The notes under the pieces are model-generated. The model had not been told where the DNA came from, made no database searches, and saw only the letters and a program-made list of their open reading frames with translations. A DNA stretch of 64,000 nucleotides from Alcaligenaceae bacterium (GTDB lineage: Bacteria; Pseudomonadota; Gammaproteobacteria; Burkholderiales; Burkholderiaceae_B). Location: contig DUNB01000113.1 in NCBI GenBank assembly GCA_012839585.1, positions 1 to 64,000 of the forward strand, given 5' to 3'. The first letter of the stretch is position 1. Every line of letters begins with the position of its first letter. The position numbers and the translations under genes were made by a program. This document shows, piece after piece, positions 40,930 through 51,309 of this stretch.

Positions 40930-41364
40930 TCATTCGCCTAAATGGTGTGCATTTACTTGGTAGCCTTGTTCTTGATATTGTCGCCAACGTTGACGTGCGA
41001 GTTGCCTGTCTGATTCTTGGGTAGAGACGATTTCCAAAATACGGTGGAAAGAACTCGGTAAGGGCGGGCCCTTTTTATCTAGATTGATCAGCCAGGTGTC
41101 AGGCGCGTTGTGATGGGCTAAGGCCTCGGCGTGCTCGCAAAGCAAAATAGGGGTTTGATTTGCTAAGGGATCATCTATCATGACGTGGGGAATGTAGGCA
41201 GTTGGCTCAAAACCCCAGAGCATACGATCGAAGCGTTGTAACTCGCGGGGATCGGATTGGTAGATGATGAGTTGGCGCCCAGCTAGATAGTGTTTGCGCA
41301 CCACATCACAGGCGGTGCGCAAACGATTGGGCGCGCCGAAGGCAAAATCGACGCGTACCGACAT
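40930..41364 (-). CDS. holC: DNA polymerase III subunit chi
   Basis: RVDFAFGAPNRLRTACDVVRKHYLAGRQLIIY; next to pepA. Confidence 0.9.
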   Translation of the reverse strand: MSVRVDFAFGAPNRLRTACDVVRKHYLAGRQLIIYQSDPRELQRFDRMLWGFEPTAYIPHVMIDDPLANQTPILLCEHAEALAHHNAPDTWLINLDKKGPPLPSSFHRILEIVSTQESDRQLARQRWRQYQEQGYQVNAHHLGE

Positions 41365-41365
41365 A

Positions 41366-42856
41366 CTATTCAGCGCATTGGTTGATGAGGTACTGGACTA
41401 ACACGGGCACAGGGCGACCAGTTGCACCTTTGTTTGCGCCACTGCTCCACGCTGTACCCGCTACATCCAAATGAGCCCAAGGGTATTTCTCTGTGAAGCG
41501 AGCTAAGAAGCAAGCCGCCGTAATGGAACCAGCACCAGGCGTACCAATGTTAGCAATGTCCGCAAAGTTGGACTTGAGCTTGGCCTGGTATTCGTCTGTG
41601 ATGGGCAGTTGCCATACGCCATCATCGGTTTGCTGGCTCGCCTCTTTGACTTGCTCTGCCAAGGCATCGTTATTACTAAACAAACCGCTGTTGATATCGC
41701 CCAAAGCCACAATACATGCACCGGTTAAGGTAGCGATGTTAATGACTGCGGCAGGGTTGAAGCGTTCTGCATAGGTCAGCGCATCACACAACACCAAGCG
41801 ACCTTCGGCATCTGTATTAAGGATTTCGATGGTTTTTCCAGCCATGGAAGTCACTACATCGCCGGGTTTGTTGGCTTTGCCGCTGGGCATGTTTTCGCAT
41901 GCGGCCACAATACCAATGATTTCACGGTTTAGACCCAGTTCAGCCACAGCGCGCATAGTACCTAATACGCTAGCTGCACCACCCATGTCATATTTCATTT
42001 CATCCATGTTGGCAGCGGGTTTTAAGGAAATACCACCCGAGTCAAAGGTCAGACCTTTACCGACTAGGACCAACGGGGCTTCCTCGGTGGGGGTCGCTGG
42101 GCTGTGCTTGATTACGATAAATACAGGTGGTTCTTCAGAGCCTTTGGCTACCGAGAGGAAAGATCCCATTTTGAGGGCTTCGATCTGTTTGCGCTCTAGG
42201 ACTTCGACTTTGAGGGAGTCGAATTCTTTGCCTAGGTCTTTGGCCGCATTGGCTAAATAGGTGGGTGTACACACATTAGGCGGAAGGTCGGCCAATAAAC
42301 GGGTAAAATTAACCCCATTGGCGATGGCTTTACCGTTTTTTAGGCCGGTTTTGGCCTCGGACTCTAAGGTAGGCGCCGACCAGACACTGAACTGCTCGAT
42401 CGTTTTGTCTTCGTTCTTTTTGCTAAGGGTGGCGTCGTACTTGTAGTTAGCGTATCCGACGGCTTGCGCTGCAGCACGAGCACGATCAGCCAAGGTGTTG
42501 TCCGCCACATCAATGCTGGCTAGGGTAGAGACGGCCTCTGTGACCGAGGCTGATTTACAATACGAGGCGAAAACGCTCTCTGCAGCGGCATGCGCTTTGG
42601 CATTGTATTTGTCTTGTTCGCCTAAACCGATTAATACCACGCGTTGGGCTGCTACACCAGGTAGCTGACGTAATACCAAATGCGTTTTGGTATCGGCTTT
42701 GAATTCAGACTCCAGCACAGCGCGGATCGCTCCCTGGCTGGCTTGATCGATCTGTTGGGCGGCGTCGCTTAGTTCTTGGTTTTTAAATACGCCAACGCTC
42801 AAGGCCTGAGTTTGGATTTTGGCTAAATCAGTTGTACTTTGTGTGCTAAATTCCAT
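41366..42856 (-). CDS. pepA: Leucyl aminopeptidase
   Basis: VGKGLTFDSGGISLKP, NTDAEGRLVLCDALTYAE. Confidence 0.97.
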   Translation of the reverse strand: MEFSTQSTTDLAKIQTQALSVGVFKNQELSDAAQQIDQASQGAIRAVLESEFKADTKTHLVLRQLPGVAAQRVVLIGLGEQDKYNAKAHAAAESVFASYCKSASVTEAVSTLASIDVADNTLADRARAAAQAVGYANYKYDATLSKKNEDKTIEQFSVWSAPTLESEAKTGLKNGKAIANGVNFTRLLADLPPNVCTPTYLANAAKDLGKEFDSLKVEVLERKQIEALKMGSFLSVAKGSEEPPVFIVIKHSPATPTEEAPLVLVGKGLTFDSGGISLKPAANMDEMKYDMGGAASVLGTMRAVAELGLNREIIGIVAACENMPSGKANKPGDVVTSMAGKTIEILNTDAEGRLVLCDALTYAERFNPAAVINIATLTGACIVALGDINSGLFSNNDALAEQVKEASQQTDDGVWQLPITDEYQAKLKSNFADIANIGTPGAGSITAACFLARFTEKYPWAHLDVAGTAWSSGANKGATGRPVPVLVQYLINQCAE

Positions 42857-42881
42857 AATTGTTCCTTAAAAAATTGGCTAC

Positions 42882-44024
42882 GTGCCAATGTACCTATCTA
42901 TTGTCGCATATATGTCTTTATTTAAACGCGCCGTTGCTTCTGAAATTCTAAGCCATGCTGGGGTGGTGCTGTCTACTCTGTTGGTAGTGTGGCTCAGCGT
43001 GCTTTTGGTTCGGTTATTGGGCGAGGCAGCAGGAGGCAATATTGGTGCAGAGGTGGTGCTGAGTCTGGCCGTTTTTTCTAGTATTACGGCACTGCCGGTT
43101 ATTCTAACGGTTTCTTTATTTATTGCGGTACTCAGTACCGTTACGCGCAGCTATCGAGAGTCCGAGATGGTGGTTTGGTTTACCAGTGGGCTCTCGTTAC
43201 GTGACTGGGTAGGCCCCGTTTTGCGTTGTGCTGTTCCGGTTGCCCTCTTTATTGTGTTGTTGACCTTTTTTGCTTCGCCATGGGCTTATAGGCAAATGTC
43301 CGAATACCGACAACGCTATGAGTTGCGTTCGGATCTGAGCAAAGTGACAGTGGGACAGTTTATTGAGACAGAAAATGGCAATCGCGTCTTTTTTACCGAA
43401 TCACCCGAACGAGCCGAAGATGAATTAGGCAAAGTCGTTGCCCGTGTGATAGATGACGAAGGCTGGGTGAATGTGATTACCGCAGACAGTGCTCACATAG
43501 AGACAGCTGAAAATGGTGATCGATTCTTGGTGCTGAATCAGGGGCAGCGTTATGACGTGATGCCAGGCCAGCCACAGCTTCGTCTGGTGAACTTCGACCG
43601 CTATGGGGTGCGATTAGAGAGCAAAGGGGACCAAAGCAGCCCTGAAAGTATTCGTGCCAAAGCAGAACAACACATTAAAGGCCGTCCTACGCAGCAATTA
43701 CTGCAAGACGACACGGCTAAATCTTGGGCTCAGGTGATGTGGCGTTTAGCCATGCCCTTTGCTGTGTTAAACCTGTGTTTGCTCGCCATTCCGTTGGGGG
43801 CGGTGAATCCACGCTTAGGCAGATCAGGGGATGTGTTGTTGGCTGGGTTAATTGGGCTGTTGTACATGAATCTGATCAACCTATCCAGAGGATGGATCGC
43901 TAACGAAAGCCTGCCTTTTGTGCTGGGTGTCTGGTTAGTGCATGCTTTTTTTGCATTATTGATGGTGGGGATGTTCTGGCAGCGCTTACGTATTAAGGCG
44001 CCTAAAGACGCTGGGCATAACTAA
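42882..44024 (+). CDS. lptF: LPS export ABC transporter permease LptF
   Basis: SLFKRAVASEILSHAGVVLSTLLVVWLSVLLVRLLGEAAGG; divergent from pepA. Confidence 0.92.
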   Translation: MPMYLSIVAYMSLFKRAVASEILSHAGVVLSTLLVVWLSVLLVRLLGEAAGGNIGAEVVLSLAVFSSITALPVILTVSLFIAVLSTVTRSYRESEMVVWFTSGLSLRDWVGPVLRCAVPVALFIVLLTFFASPWAYRQMSEYRQRYELRSDLSKVTVGQFIETENGNRVFFTESPERAEDELGKVVARVIDDEGWVNVITADSAHIETAENGDRFLVLNQGQRYDVMPGQPQLRLVNFDRYGVRLESKGDQSSPESIRAKAEQHIKGRPTQQLLQDDTAKSWAQVMWRLAMPFAVLNLCLLAIPLGAVNPRLGRSGDVLLAGLIGLLYMNLINLSRGWIANESLPFVLGVWLVHAFFALLMVGMFWQRLRIKAPKDAGHN

Positions 44025-44108
44025 AAAAGCCATTAAGCATATAACCAAAAGAAATATTGCGGCCTATCCATATTCTATATAATAAGCTCATAACTAGAGG
44101 CTTTTTAT

Positions 44109-45050
44109 ATGAACTTACAACAATTCCGTTTTGTACGTGAAACCATCCGTCAAAACTATAATTTGACGGATGCGGCACGTGCGCTTTACACCTCGCAACC
44201 TGGGGTCTCTAAAGCCATTATCGAACTAGAAGATGAACTAGGCATTAAGATTTTTGAACGCCACGGTAAGCGTTTAAAGGGGCTGACACGCCCAGGCGAG
44301 GCCGTCGCTCAGGTCATAGACCGTATTATGAGCGAGGTCGATAACCTACGTCGCGTCAGCGATGACTTTGCGCGTCATGATGAAGGGGCTTTGGTAATTG
44401 GTTGTACGCACGCCCAAGCTCGATATTTATTACCCAAAGTGATTCCTGCTTTTCGCGAGCGTTTTCCAAAGGTTCATATGTCTTTGGCCGAGGGCAGCCC
44501 ACCAGTGCTAGCACAAATGGTGTTACAGGAAAAAGCAGACTTGGCAATTGCCACTGAAACCCTGTCACAGACCCCGGGTTTGGTGACCTTACCAGTGTAC
44601 TCGTGGCAGCACACTGTAGTCGTGAGCCCAGATCATCCTTTGGCTGATCTGCCCTCGAATAAAGCCGAGGCTTTGTGTCTAAAGGACTTGGCTAAATACC
44701 CTATAGTGACCTATGACCATGCGTTTTCAGGACGTACCTCTATTGACGAGGCCTTTGCCAAAGAAGGGATTAGCCCAGACATTGTTCTAGAGGCCATTGA
44801 CGCGGATGTGATTAAAACCTACGTGGATGTGGGCTTGGGGATTGGCATTATTGCGGGTATGGCTTTTGATCCACGCCGAGATAAAGGTTTAGTGGGGCTA
44901 CCTGCAGGGCATTTGTTTGGCACGCACCATACCCGAGTCGCGGTAAAAGAGGGCACCTTTATGCGCGATTATTTATATGTGCTGCTAGAGATGTTGAATC
45001 CTGAGTTAGATCGGGATGTGATCGAAGCGGCGATTGGGTTACCCGAGTAG
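44109..45050 (+). CDS. cysB: CysB-like LysR-type regulator
   Basis: MNLQQFRFVRETIRQNYNLTDAARALYTSQPGVSKAIIELEDELGIKIFERHGKRLKGLT. Confidence 0.92.
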   Translation: MNLQQFRFVRETIRQNYNLTDAARALYTSQPGVSKAIIELEDELGIKIFERHGKRLKGLTRPGEAVAQVIDRIMSEVDNLRRVSDDFARHDEGALVIGCTHAQARYLLPKVIPAFRERFPKVHMSLAEGSPPVLAQMVLQEKADLAIATETLSQTPGLVTLPVYSWQHTVVVSPDHPLADLPSNKAEALCLKDLAKYPIVTYDHAFSGRTSIDEAFAKEGISPDIVLEAIDADVIKTYVDVGLGIGIIAGMAFDPRRDKGLVGLPAGHLFGTHHTRVAVKEGTFMRDYLYVLLEMLNPELDRDVIEAAIGLPE

Positions 45051-45179
45051 TGATCTAGGTGTGCGTTAAGTTGTAGTCTCTAAAATAGAGCAGCCTTTAA
45101 GACAATCTCAGATGAGACCGCAAATCGAACGCCACGAGAGTTTTCTTGTGGCGTTATTTTTTATCTTCTGATTGACTGA

Positions 45180-45198
45180 TTAAATGAGAATCATTATC
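45180..45198. promoter_or_regulatory. Fur box
   Basis: ttAAATGAGAATCATTATC: 15/19 to GATAATGATAATCATTATC; core AATGAGAATCATTATC 15/16. Confidence 0.82.
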
Positions 45199-45232
45199 AT
45201 TTACATATGAGTCATTTCATGGAGACTACCTC

Positions 45233-45562
45233 ATGTCGCAATCGATTAGTGCGGTGATTGTAGGAGCAGATCGTTTGGGCAATATCCCCAACCTACTGAA
45301 AAGCCATAACATTAAAATTAAACAACATATCAGCGGCCGGGATTCAGCCCACCAGAAAAAAACCTTGTCTTTGCCCAGTGGTACGGAGCTGTTGATTTTA
45401 TTGACAGACTTTTTGGGGCACAACGTGATGAAAGCCTTTAGAGCGGCTGCACAGCGCTCAGGCGTTAAAATCGTGGCTTGTAGGCGTTCAGTATGTAGTG
45501 TGCAGGCCGCACTAACGCAAGAGGGGCTGTGCGAAAACTGCCCCTATAAATCACGGAGCTAG
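45233..45562 (+). CDS. DUF2325 family protein
   Basis: 109 aa; SAVIVGADRLGNIPNLLKSHNIKIKQHISGRDSAHQKKTL; C-terminal Cys cluster CRRSVC...CENC. Confidence 0.85.
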   Translation: MSQSISAVIVGADRLGNIPNLLKSHNIKIKQHISGRDSAHQKKTLSLPSGTELLILLTDFLGHNVMKAFRAAAQRSGVKIVACRRSVCSVQAALTQEGLCENCPYKSRS

Positions 45563-45587
45563 AGATAATGGGATGGATTTATCGGTA

Positions 45588-45618
45588 TTAAAAAAGGCGC
45601 TATCAGCGCCTTTTTTAA
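45588..45618. terminator. Bidirectional terminator
   Basis: TTAAAAAAGGCGC...GCGCCTTTTTTAA. Confidence 0.88.
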
Positions 45619-45628
45619 TACAAGTTTT

Positions 45629-46270
45629 TTATTGAGCACTGGCTAGACGGCGTGCACCGTTATAGCGTTTTTTCCAATAAGCAATGCTCATGTCCTCTAC
45701 ACGTACGACAGAACCAGTACGCGGCGAGTGCACAAATTTATTATCCCCTAAATAGATACCTACATGGGAGTAACGAGCACCGTTAGTATTGAAAAAGACC
45801 AAATCGCCTTTTTGTAGATGATTACGTTTAATGCTTTCACCTAAACGAGCCATTTCTTCAGCACGACGGGGAAGCTTTAAACCTAATGATTTTTCAGCTA
45901 CATAGGTGATCAGGCCGCTGCAATCAAAACCACTGGAGGGAGCACTGCCACCAAAACGATATTTAACACCTAAGTAGTTAAGAGCCGTGTTGGCGAGTTG
46001 ATGATTGCTAGCACCTAAAGTCGGATTCTGGTTGTCACGCGTGTGACTGTAGGTGGTAATAACATCGGCTTTGCTGCGATTTGCTAGGTAGGCACCGAGC
46101 GGGTCAGATTGTGTTGAGTAAGAGTATTCGTTGTTTAGTTGCGCCAGTAGGGCCTCAGCTTCGGCTGCTGCGGAATCAGAGGGCTGTGTGGTTGCACATC
46201 CGGTCAACCAGAGAGCAGATAAAACAAGACCGATGCGCACAGGGTTAATAAATTTTAAGAATGAAGACAT
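45629..46270 (-). CDS. NlpC/P60 (C40) peptidase lipoprotein
   Basis: LTGCATT lipobox; FGGSAPSSGFDCSGLITYV; GDLVFFNTNGARYSHVGIYLGDNKFVHSP. Confidence 0.94.
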   Translation of the reverse strand: MSSFLKFINPVRIGLVLSALWLTGCATTQPSDSAAAEAEALLAQLNNEYSYSTQSDPLGAYLANRSKADVITTYSHTRDNQNPTLGASNHQLANTALNYLGVKYRFGGSAPSSGFDCSGLITYVAEKSLGLKLPRRAEEMARLGESIKRNHLQKGDLVFFNTNGARYSHVGIYLGDNKFVHSPRTGSVVRVEDMSIAYWKKRYNGARRLASAQ

Positions 46271-46513
46271 AGGGGCAAATGGTGATGACTTGCTATGTGA
46301 GTTTATGAACACGAGTGGCTTGTTTTGGTTGGATGGAGAATTAAACGTACCATCCGGCAAACTAAATGATAGGTTAGAAGTTTACCTAAGGTGTTAAAGA
46401 AGGTAAACAGTGAAAGCCCTAGGTTTTAAACCTGTGTTATTTACTGAGGCACGACTGTGTCAAAATAAAGCGAGCCTCTTTGAGTTTGTGACAAATTGTG
46501 TGGAGAAAGCCTA

Positions 46514-47806
46514 ATGAATACACGCTCTGTATTACAAAAAGAAGTGAAAAAACGCGAGCTATTTGCATGGGCTTTATATGACTTTGCGAACTCGGGATAC
46601 ACCACTGTGGTATTGACCACGGTGTTTAGCGCTTATTTTGTTGGCGTGATTGCTGCGCAAAACTCAGCTGCCACCTTATTATTTACCGCCACGATGTCGA
46701 CATCGTATTTGTTACTAATGTTAACGCTGCCACAGTTGGGCGCCTGGGCGGACAAAACCATTAATAAAAAAAGAGTGTTGCTTTTCAGCACATCGATTTG
46801 TGTGATTGCCACGGCGCTTTTGGCAAAGTCTGGAGCAGGGACCATTGGCTGGGCCATGGTGTTTTTACTGATCTCGAATTACGCCTACGGTGTGGGCGAA
46901 GCCGTTATTGCCGCTTTTTTGCCTGAAATAGCCAAACGAGAGGCTTTAGGACGTGTGTCGGGTTGGGGCTGGGGTTTCGGTTATTTTGGTGGCATGCTGA
47001 CTTTGGGGTTGGCGCTTTGGTTGGTGACTACGGCAGAGGCTGATGGCTTGGACGCCAGCTTTTATGTGCCCAGAGTGATGTTGTTAACGGCGGGGATTTT
47101 TGCCGCAGTAGCGGCTCCCGCTTTGCTTTTTTTACGTCAGCGTCAAGTGCCTACAAAGACGGGAACCTCCGTATTGTTTTGGCAGCGCTTGCCCGCCTTA
47201 TATAAAGAGTGCAGAAGCACTTATCAAGATTTGGGCTGGCTCTTAGTTTGCGGAGCGTGTTATCACGCCGGCATTTCAGTGGTGATTACTTTATCGTCTG
47301 TGTATGCCACACAGGAAATGGGATTTAGCATGAGCCAGACCATGATGCTGATCTTCACGGTGAATATCGCTGCGGCCCTAGGGGCCTTAGGCTTTGGCCA
47401 TGTACAAGATCGTATTGGACACAAAAGGGCCTTGGCTTTGACCTTGTATGGTTGGTTACTGATGGTCTTTGTGGCGGTGTTAACTCGCTCGGCCTCTGGG
47501 TTTTGGTTGGCTGCAACCTTAGCTGGTTTATGCATAGGAAGTAGCCAAAGTGCAGGGCGCGCCATGGTGGGGTTACTTGCTCCCGCAGGGCGTCTGACCG
47601 AAATGTATGGCCTATGGGGTGTGGCGGTACAGTTCGCCGCAGTGGTTGGTCCTTTGGCTTACGGCTTAGTCAGCTGGTTTAGTGGTGGAAATCATCGTTT
47701 GGCGCTCAGTACGACCGCTTTGTTTTTTATAGCAGGGCTGTGGGTGCTTAGAAAAATCCAGTTTAAGCGAGGTGCGCAGGCGGCGCTGAATGAAGCGCGT
47801 TTATAA
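46514..47806 (+). CDS. MFS transporter, UMF1/Atg22-like
   Basis: FAWALYDFANSGYTTVVLTTVFSAYFVGV; 12 TM pattern. Confidence 0.9.
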   Translation: MNTRSVLQKEVKKRELFAWALYDFANSGYTTVVLTTVFSAYFVGVIAAQNSAATLLFTATMSTSYLLLMLTLPQLGAWADKTINKKRVLLFSTSICVIATALLAKSGAGTIGWAMVFLLISNYAYGVGEAVIAAFLPEIAKREALGRVSGWGWGFGYFGGMLTLGLALWLVTTAEADGLDASFYVPRVMLLTAGIFAAVAAPALLFLRQRQVPTKTGTSVLFWQRLPALYKECRSTYQDLGWLLVCGACYHAGISVVITLSSVYATQEMGFSMSQTMMLIFTVNIAAALGALGFGHVQDRIGHKRALALTLYGWLLMVFVAVLTRSASGFWLAATLAGLCIGSSQSAGRAMVGLLAPAGRLTEMYGLWGVAVQFAAVVGPLAYGLVSWFSGGNHRLALSTTALFFIAGLWVLRKIQFKRGAQAALNEARL

Positions 47807-47811
47807 AAGAA

Positions 47812-47851
47812 CCCCTAAGATGACTGGCATAAAATCCAGTCGCCTTAGGGG
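47812..47851. terminator. Long hairpin downstream of MFS gene, possible terminator
   Basis: CCCCTAAGatgACTGG...CCAGTcgcCTTAGGGG. Confidence 0.5.
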
Positions 47852-47947
47852 CTGTGAGATCGGTGGGGCGGTCTGCCCACCGTTGGTGTGTCTTTAGCCT
47901 TGGCTTCGTTCGATTTGAATCGTGTCCGAAGCCGCTAAAGATCGAGG

Positions 47948-49594
47948 TTACATACCTGGGTAAACGGGGCCTTCGCCACCTTGTGGTGCCACCCAGACAA
48001 TATTTTGTGTGGGATCTTTAATATCACAGGTTTTACAGTGCACGCAGTTTTGAGCATTGATTTGCAACTGATCCGCCCCCGTATCGTCCTTAATGAACTC
48101 ATACACCCCAGCCGGGCAGTAACGACTTTCTGGACCTGCGTATTTAGCCAGGTTGACCTGTACGGGTACGCTGTCGTCTTTAAGCGTAAGGTGGATGGGC
48201 TCGTCTTCCTCGTGGTTGGTGTTGGAAAGGTAAACCGAGCTTAAACGGTCAAAGGTCAGCACCCCATCGGGTTTGGGGTAATCAATGGGCGCACACATGG
48301 CGGCAGGCTGTAGGTAAGCGTGATCGGGCTTGGTGCTTTTCAAGGACCAAGGCATTTTGCCTTTGAGTACTAATTGTTCAATCCCTGTCATCAAGGTGCC
48401 AACGGTACGGCCTTTTTTAAACCATTGCTTAAAGTTGCGGGCTTTGTTGAGCTCCTCGTAGAGCCAAGAGCGCTCAAAAGCATGGGTGTAGGCGTTGAGT
48501 TCATCATGCTGGCGTTCTGCTTTGATGGCCTCGAAGGCGGCCTCTGCTGCCATCATGCCGCTTTTAATGGCGGCATGGCTACCTTTAATGCGAGAGGCAT
48601 TTAAAAAGCCAGCCTCACAGCCCACCATGGCACCGCCTGGGAATATAAACTTAGGCAACGCCAGTAAGCCGCCGGCGGTTAAGGAGCGAGCCCCATACGC
48701 AATGCGTTTAGCGCCTTCGAAGGTGGGGCGAATGGAGGGGTGAGTCTTATAGCGCTGGAATTCCTCAAAAGGAGATAACCAAGGGTTGGCATAGTCCAAA
48801 CCAACGACCAGACCCACAACGACGATGTTGTTATCTAAGTGGTATAAAAATGAGCCGCCATAGGTATCAGGGTCCAAGGGCCAACCGGCAGTATGCATAA
48901 CCAGACCAGGCTGAGAGCGAGAGGGGTCGACCTCCCACATTTCTTTGATACCTAGCGCATAGCTTTGGGCATTGCGACCGGCGTCTAGCTTGTATTTTTC
49001 AATGAGCTGGCGACCCAGTTGACCACGGGAGCCCTCGGCAAAAAGGGTGTATTTGGCCAGTAGTTCCATGCCGGGCTGGTAATCGGGTTTTTGTGAGCCA
49101 TCACGAGCTATCCCCATATCACCTGTGACAATGCCCCGTACGGCGCCATCGTCGGTGTACAACACCTCTACGGCAGCAAAGCCAGGGAATACATCCACCT
49201 CTAGGGCTTCAGCTTGTTCGCCTAGCCATTGGGTTACCTCGCCCAAACGTACGACGTAGTTGTCTTCGTTTTTAAAGCAATCAGGGAGCATCCAAGAAGG
49301 GGTGCTGCGCGCTTTGTCCGCGGTCAAAAACAAAAACTGATCGTCGCTGACAGGCACATTGAGCGGAGCCCCTTTTTCTTTCCAGTCAGGGATCAGTTCA
49401 GATAAAGCACGAGGATCCATGACGGCACCCGATAGGATGTGGGCTCCGACTTCGGCGCCTTTTTCCAAAACACAGACGCTAATCTCTTGATTCTGCTCAG
49501 CAGCCAGTTGCTTTAAGCGAATGGCTGTAGCTAAGCCCCCAGGCCCTGCCCCAACGATGACCACATCATATTCCATCGATTCGCGTTCAGACAT
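47948..49594 (-). CDS. Electron transfer flavoprotein-ubiquinone oxidoreductase
   Basis: VVIVGAGPGGLATAIRLKQL; C-terminal 4Fe-4S NCVHCKTCDIKDPTQNIVWVAPQGGEGPVYPGM. Confidence 0.97.
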   Translation of the reverse strand: MSERESMEYDVVIVGAGPGGLATAIRLKQLAAEQNQEISVCVLEKGAEVGAHILSGAVMDPRALSELIPDWKEKGAPLNVPVSDDQFLFLTADKARSTPSWMLPDCFKNEDNYVVRLGEVTQWLGEQAEALEVDVFPGFAAVEVLYTDDGAVRGIVTGDMGIARDGSQKPDYQPGMELLAKYTLFAEGSRGQLGRQLIEKYKLDAGRNAQSYALGIKEMWEVDPSRSQPGLVMHTAGWPLDPDTYGGSFLYHLDNNIVVVGLVVGLDYANPWLSPFEEFQRYKTHPSIRPTFEGAKRIAYGARSLTAGGLLALPKFIFPGGAMVGCEAGFLNASRIKGSHAAIKSGMMAAEAAFEAIKAERQHDELNAYTHAFERSWLYEELNKARNFKQWFKKGRTVGTLMTGIEQLVLKGKMPWSLKSTKPDHAYLQPAAMCAPIDYPKPDGVLTFDRLSSVYLSNTNHEEDEPIHLTLKDDSVPVQVNLAKYAGPESRYCPAGVYEFIKDDTGADQLQINAQNCVHCKTCDIKDPTQNIVWVAPQGGEGPVYPGM

Positions 49595-49876
49595 GGATGA
49601 TTTTCTCCGTGATAGTTATTAGTTTGGTAGCGTGCACAGCATAGAGGCTGTGTAAGGAGTTATTTTGTCCTATTGTATGGTAAGAGGAGTGGAGATAGGC
49701 ATGAATTTGGCGGTGCTGCCTTGATTTTTGTCCACTCACTTTTGTTATAGCTAGTTATACTCTTAATATATATCGTTACGAACTACTATAGTTGTAGCAA
49801 GAACAAAGGCAGAAAACAATAAATAGGTAAAGGCGCAGGTTAACGGGCGTCACTTTTATTAATAGGAGCTATCGTT

Positions 49877-50569
49877 ATGGATAAGGTATACGCCAGTGCG
49901 ACTGAGGCCTTAGAGGGCTTAGTGGCAGATGGACAAACCATTGGGGTTGGAGGCTTTGGTTTATGTGGTATTCCCGAGGCATTAATTGCGGCGCTGCGTG
50001 ATTCAGGCGTCAAGGATCTAACCTGCGTAAGTAACAACGCTGGGGTTGATGGCTTTGGACTGGGTTTATTATTAGAGACGCGACAAATTAAAAAAATGAT
50101 TTCATCCTACGTGGGTGAAAATAAAGAATTTGAGCGCCAATATTTATCTGGTGAATTAGAGCTCGAATTTACCCCCCAGGGCACATTAGCAGAACGTTTA
50201 CGTGCTGGTGGTGCAGGGATTCCCGCTTTCTTTACCGCTACAGGGGTGGGAACTATTGTGGCCGAAGGTAAAGAGGTGCGCGAGTTTGACGGCAAACAAT
50301 ATATTATGGAAAAAGCCATTACGCCGGATGTATCTATTATCAAAGCGCATATCGCGGATCGCAGTGGTAATTTAATTTTCCGTAAAACAGCTCGCAACTT
50401 TAATCCCAACGTTGCCCAGGCGGGTAAAGTCACGGTGGTAGAGGTTGAAAAAATCGTTGAGATAGGCGAATTAGATCCTGATCAGGTTCATTTGCCCGGT
50501 ATTTATGTTCAACGCATCGTGTTGAATGAAAACCCAGAAAAACGTATTGAACAACGCACCACACGCTAG
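49877..50569 (+). CDS. scoA: 3-oxoacid CoA-transferase subunit A
   Basis: [65 protein letters not shown]. Confidence 0.96.
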   Translation: MDKVYASATEALEGLVADGQTIGVGGFGLCGIPEALIAALRDSGVKDLTCVSNNAGVDGFGLGLLLETRQIKKMISSYVGENKEFERQYLSGELELEFTPQGTLAERLRAGGAGIPAFFTATGVGTIVAEGKEVREFDGKQYIMEKAITPDVSIIKAHIADRSGNLIFRKTARNFNPNVAQAGKVTVVEVEKIVEIGELDPDQVHLPGIYVQRIVLNENPEKRIEQRTTR

Positions 50570-50578
50570 GAGGATAAA

Positions 50579-51232
50579 ATGGCTTGGACAAGAGATCAGA
50601 TGGCGGCGCGTGCTGCCAAAGAACTACAGCATGGCTTTTACGTCAATTTGGGTATTGGTATGCCCACCCTAGTCGCTAACCATGTGCCTGAGGGCATGCA
50701 GGTTTGGCTACAGTCTGAAAACGGCTTATTAGGCATTGGCCCATTTCCATCGGATGATGAGGTCGATGCAGATCTGATTAACGCCGGTAAGCAAACCGTC
50801 ACCACTTTACCTGGTTCCTCTTTTTTCTCTTCCGCAGACTCCTTTGGCATGATTCGCGGCGGCAAAATTGATTTGGCCATTTTGGGGGCGATGCAGGTTT
50901 CCGAAAAAGGGGATCTAGCGAACTGGATGATCCCAGGCAAGATGGTCAAAGGCATGGGTGGGGCGATGGACTTGGTCGCTGGGGTTGGTCGCGTCGTTGT
51001 CCTGATGGATCATGTGGCCCGCGCTAAAGACGGTACAGAGTCCCTAAAAATCCTTTCTGAGTGCTCTTTGCCTTTAACCGGGGTAGGGGTAGTGGATTTA
51101 ATCATCACTGACTTAGGCGTGATGGAAGTCACGGAAAATGGATTGAAATTGCTCGAGTTAGCGGATGGGGTGACGCTAGAGGAAATTCAAGCGAAAACCG
51201 AGGTAAAAATGGATGTGTCGGCGGTTGCCTAA
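50579..51232 (+). CDS. scoB: 3-oxoacid CoA-transferase subunit B
   Basis: [29 protein letters not shown]. Confidence 0.96.
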   Translation: MAWTRDQMAARAAKELQHGFYVNLGIGMPTLVANHVPEGMQVWLQSENGLLGIGPFPSDDEVDADLINAGKQTVTTLPGSSFFSSADSFGMIRGGKIDLAILGAMQVSEKGDLANWMIPGKMVKGMGGAMDLVAGVGRVVVLMDHVARAKDGTESLKILSECSLPLTGVGVVDLIITDLGVMEVTENGLKLLELADGVTLEEIQAKTEVKMDVSAVA

Positions 51233-51254
51233 CACCTCTATTTACGAGTAATGT

Positions 51255-51297
51255 AAACAGGCATACAGTGTTTTTATGTATGCCTGTTTTCTTTTTT
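51255..51297 (+). terminator. Terminator after scoB
   Basis: AACAGGCATAC...GTATGCCTGTTTTCTTTTTT. Confidence 0.8.
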
Positions 51298-51309
51298 AAA
51301 GCGATGGTT

